From Bosea sp. PAMC 26642 (lineage in GTDB: Bacteria; Pseudomonadota; Alphaproteobacteria; Rhizobiales; Beijerinckiaceae), in the NCBI RefSeq assembly GCF_001562255.1, contig NZ_CP014301.1, forward strand, positions 1,054,001-1,118,000: a stretch of 64,000 bases of DNA, in the 5' to 3' direction. The notes under the pieces are model-generated. The model saw only the letters and a program-made list of their open reading frames with translations. It searched no databases and was not told the DNA's origin. Of the stretch, positions 61,817 through 64,000 are shown one piece after another. Numbering within the stretch: position 1 is the first letter of the stretch; every line of letters starts with the position of its first letter. The position numbers were made by a program, and so were the translations under genes.

Positions 61817-61897
61817 GCCTTTTCGTCCCTCCCGCCCACTCACGCGGCGCGGAGCCGGCAAACCATCCGCCTCCGTGAATGGCCAATATCGCGCGGC

Positions 61898-61925
61898 TTG
61901 ACAAGTTAGGCAAACGTTTGCCTAA
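61898..61925 (+). promoter_or_regulatory. LacI-type operator overlapping the ABC-operon promoter
   Basis: TTAGGCAAACGTTTGCCTAA (61906-61925) is a perfect 20-bp palindrome with the central CAAACGTTTG of LacI/GalR operators. TTGACA (61898-61903) lies just upstream and a TAAATT -10 candidate overlaps the right arm, so bound repressor would block the promoter. Confidence 0.8.
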
Positions 61926-61982
61926 ATTAGGACAAGGCGCCCGGCGAGGCGCCCGCAAAGATCGACAGGGATGGAGCGGATC

Positions 61983-63263
61983 ATGACGAGGACGGGCTGG
62001 ATTTCCACGCTGGCACTGGTTGCCGGCCTTGCCGCAGGCAGTGTCGCGCAGGCGCAGACCACCGTGCGGATGACTTGGTACTCCGACGGCAATGAAGGCG
62101 AGGTCGTCGCCGATCTGCTCAAGCGCTTCGAGGCGCAGAACAAGGACATCAAGGTCGTGCTCGACCAGGTGCCCTACAAGGCGATCACAGAAAACCTGCC
62201 GGTTCAGCTGGCCTCAGGGCAGGGCCCCGACATCGCCCGCGTCGTCGATCTCGGCGGGATCGCGCGCTATGCGCTGGATCTGCGGCCCTATCTCAAGGAT
62301 GCCGCCTATTGGGACGCCAATTTCGGCCCGTTCCTGCCCTGGATGCGGCCCGAGGGCGACACCAAGGCCATCCCGGGCTTTATGACGCAGCTCACGGTGA
62401 CGGGACCGCTCGTCAACAAGACGCTGTTCGAGCAGGCCGGCATCGCCATGCCGGGCGCGAAGGCGACCTGGGAGGATTGGGCCAAGGCGACCAAGGAGGT
62501 CGCCGCCAAGGTGAAGGCGCCGTTCCCGATCGCCATGGACCGCTCGGGCCACCGCTTCTTCGGGCTCGCGATCTCGCAGGGCGCCAAGCTCTTCAACGAG
62601 AAGGGCGAACCCGCCGTCATCGACGAGGGCTTCAAGCGCGCAGCGCAGCTCGTCTACGACTGGCACAAGAGCGGCGTCATGGCCAAGGAACTCTGGGGCT
62701 CGGTCTCGGGCGCGGCCTATCGCGGCGCCAATGACGAGTTCAAGAACGCCCAGGTCGCGCTCTACATGTCGGGCTCCTGGCAGACCGCACAGTTCGACAA
62801 GACCATCGGCAACGCCTTCGATTGGGTCGCGGTGCCGACACCTTGCGGTCCCGCCGCCTGCACCGCCATGCCGGGCGGTGCAGGGCTCGTCGCGATCAAG
62901 ACGACCAAGAACCCCGAGGCCGTCGCCAAGGTGATGGAGTATCTTGCCAGCGAGCCGGTGCTGAGCGAGTTCTACAGCCGCTCGCTGTTCGTGCCCGGCC
63001 ATCTCGGCATCGCCGCCAAGGGGCTCGACTACAAGGATGGAAGCCCGCTGGCGAAGGCCGCGCTCAAAGTCTTTTCCGAGCAGGTCGCGACCATCTCGCC
63101 CGTCGCCTACAAGCTGCAGGGCTATGTCAACAACCGCATCATCTTCAATGCGGTGATCAGCCGTGTCGGCCAGGCGATCTCGGGCGAGACCACCCTGGAC
63201 GAGGCCTATCAGCGCATCGCCTCCGACATCACCCAGCAGATCGCCGAGCGCGACAAGAAATAA
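61983..63263 (+). CDS. Sugar ABC transporter substrate-binding protein (family 1)
   Basis: 426 residues from the ATG with GGAG upstream; an ATG 12 nt earlier lacks a proper site. Signal peptide to SVAQAQ. Family-1 binding protein: WYSDGNEGEVVADLLKRFEAQN, LASGQGPDIARVVDLGG and YMSGSWQTAQF. Probably binds a glycerol-phosphate, disaccharide or similar carbohydrate; the ligand is not decided by sequence. Controlled by the adjacent LacI regulator. Confidence 0.9.
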   Translation: MTRTGWISTLALVAGLAAGSVAQAQTTVRMTWYSDGNEGEVVADLLKRFEAQNKDIKVVLDQVPYKAITENLPVQLASGQGPDIARVVDLGGIARYALDLRPYLKDAAYWDANFGPFLPWMRPEGDTKAIPGFMTQLTVTGPLVNKTLFEQAGIAMPGAKATWEDWAKATKEVAAKVKAPFPIAMDRSGHRFFGLAISQGAKLFNEKGEPAVIDEGFKRAAQLVYDWHKSGVMAKELWGSVSGAAYRGANDEFKNAQVALYMSGSWQTAQFDKTIGNAFDWVAVPTPCGPAACTAMPGGAGLVAIKTTKNPEAVAKVMEYLASEPVLSEFYSRSLFVPGHLGIAAKGLDYKDGSPLAKAALKVFSEQVATISPVAYKLQGYVNNRIIFNAVISRVGQAISGETTLDEAYQRIASDITQQIAERDKK

Positions 63264-63267
63264 TCGC

Positions 63268-64000
63268 GTGCCGGCCGCTCCCAGCACACCGCGCCGCAGC
63301 GCGGCGGCCCTTGCGGCCGCCCCGCTTGCCGGACTCATGCGCCTCGTCGACTGGCCGATGCGCGGGCTGCAGCGGCTCCTCGGCGAGCGGCGGATGGCCT
63401 ACGTCTTCCTGCTGCCGAACCTCGTCTTCTTCGGCCTGTTCGTCTTCGTACCGCTGATCATCAACGTGGTGTTCTCGGTGACGGGCGGGGCGGCGCTGTT
63501 CCCTTCCCAGAGGCCGTTCGTCGGCGCGGGGCAGTATGCCTACCTCTTCGACTGCGGCTCCTGGCTCGATCCCGGCTCCTGCCGCGAGGACCATTTCTGG
63601 CGTGGCGTCGCCAACACGGCGAAGTTCACGGTTTTCCAGGTCGTGGCGATGGTGCTGTTCTCGCTGGTGACGGCGGTGGTGCTGAACATGAAGATCCGCG
63701 GTCGCGGTTTCTTCCGGGCGGTCTATTTCTTCCCAGTCCTTCTCTCGCCAGTTGTCGTGGCGCTGATCTGGAAATGGATCCTGCAGCGCGACGGCCTGCT
63801 CAATGCCGGCATCACTTCGCTCGGCGGCGAGAAGATCCTGTTCTTCATCGACCCGGGCTGGGCGATGTTCTGGGCCGTCTTCGTCTCGATCTGGGCCCAT
63901 ATGGGCTTCTACACGCTGATCCTGCTCGCGGGCCTCCAGGCCATTCCAGCCGATCTCTACGAGGCCGCCGAGATGGATGCGACGCCGCGCTGGCGCGCCT
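63268..64000 (+). CDS. Sugar ABC transporter permease (MalF-type), 3'-truncated by the window
   Basis: Starts at GTG 4 nt after the SBP stop and runs off the window (244 codons visible). Membrane segments from YVFLLPNLVFFGLFVFVPLI onward; FFRAVYFFPVLLSPVVVALIWKWIL and the EAA loop QAIPADLYEAAEMDAT are typical of MalF/UgpA-type permeases. The second permease and ATPase should lie beyond the window. Confidence 0.88.
   Translation, partial: MPAAPSTPRRSAAALAAAPLAGLMRLVDWPMRGLQRLLGERRMAYVFLLPNLVFFGLFVFVPLIINVVFSVTGGAALFPSQRPFVGAGQYAYLFDCGSWLDPGSCREDHFWRGVANTAKFTVFQVVAMVLFSLVTAVVLNMKIRGRGFFRAVYFFPVLLSPVVVALIWKWILQRDGLLNAGITSLGGEKILFFIDPGWAMFWAVFVSIWAHMGFYTLILLAGLQAIPADLYEAAEMDATPRWRA

Noticed and set aside
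1..64000. CRISPR arrays, rRNA operons, complete tRNA genes, prophage structural genes
   Set aside because: Looked for and not seen. The only tRNA-like sequence is the 3' fragment at 31252-31279.

Overview
The window is about 64 kb of GC-rich chromosomal DNA from an alphaproteobacterium. Gene content (Aap- and Dpp-type transporters, an HWE kinase, EcfG-type promoter motifs, APS-reductase-type sulfate assimilation, a PitA + PPK2 neighbourhood) fits Hyphomicrobiales, and the small sulfur-locus protein and overall style resemble Bosea. That placement is inference. Both window ends cut through ABC transporter operons.

Layout. (1) 0-5.7 kb: a Dpp/Opp-type ABC operon with an embedded SDR dehydrogenase. 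(2) 5.9-8.2 kb: a scar in which an IS5-family transposase remnant is joined to a decapitated SDR gene, next to an AT-rich ABC membrane-domain gene. (3) 8.2-13.4 kb: a probable general-stress block (hydrolase, two secreted ferritin-like proteins, an HWE histidine kinase with a LOV-like PAS domain plus response regulator, and a secreted esterase). Two GGAAC-N17-GTT EcfG-type promoters are visible. (4) 13.6-14.2 kb: gene relics. (5) 14.4-28.0 kb: a catabolic block with a dimethylformamidase-like enzyme, an orphan substrate-binding protein, AapJQM without AapP, four aminotransferases and a GntR regulator with two identical palindromic operators. The block lies between imperfect direct repeats. (6) 28.5-31.3 kb: an accessory methionyl-tRNA synthetase with a frameshift, a VapBC toxin-antitoxin pair and a stranded tRNA 3' end.

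(7) 31.6-44.4 kb: a sulfur region with three minus-strand units: ssu (sulfonate uptake and desulfonation), a ferredoxin/sulfite-reductase operon, and cysHDN. The ssu and cysHDN units have the same long leader architecture: a GAAA-N5-TTTC dyad, a 24-codon upstream ORF whose last sense codon is Cys (..RC-stop), and an identical-arm stem just before the first gene. The sulfite-reductase unit instead has a hairpin that covers its own Shine-Dalgarno sequence. This set of leaders is the strongest candidate here for an undescribed regulatory system.

(8) 44.5-48.7 kb: an FtsX-type ABC system with a His-rich loop, beside a PhoA-type alkaline phosphatase. (9) 49-58.4 kb: a basic amino-acid decarboxylase, a GNAT, PPK2, PitA (split by a frameshift), a ZntB relic, a patatin, and D-3-hydroxybutyrate dehydrogenase with acetoacetate decarboxylase. 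(10) 58.4-64 kb: a chemoreceptor, a small unknown protein, a LacI regulator with a perfect 20-bp operator, and the start of a sugar ABC operon.

Decay is frequent. There are two genes reduced to their two ends by internal deletion (sulfate-binding protein, ZntB). Three otherwise intact genes carry apparent single-base deletions (metG, a small sulfur gene, pitA), which may be genuine or assembly errors.
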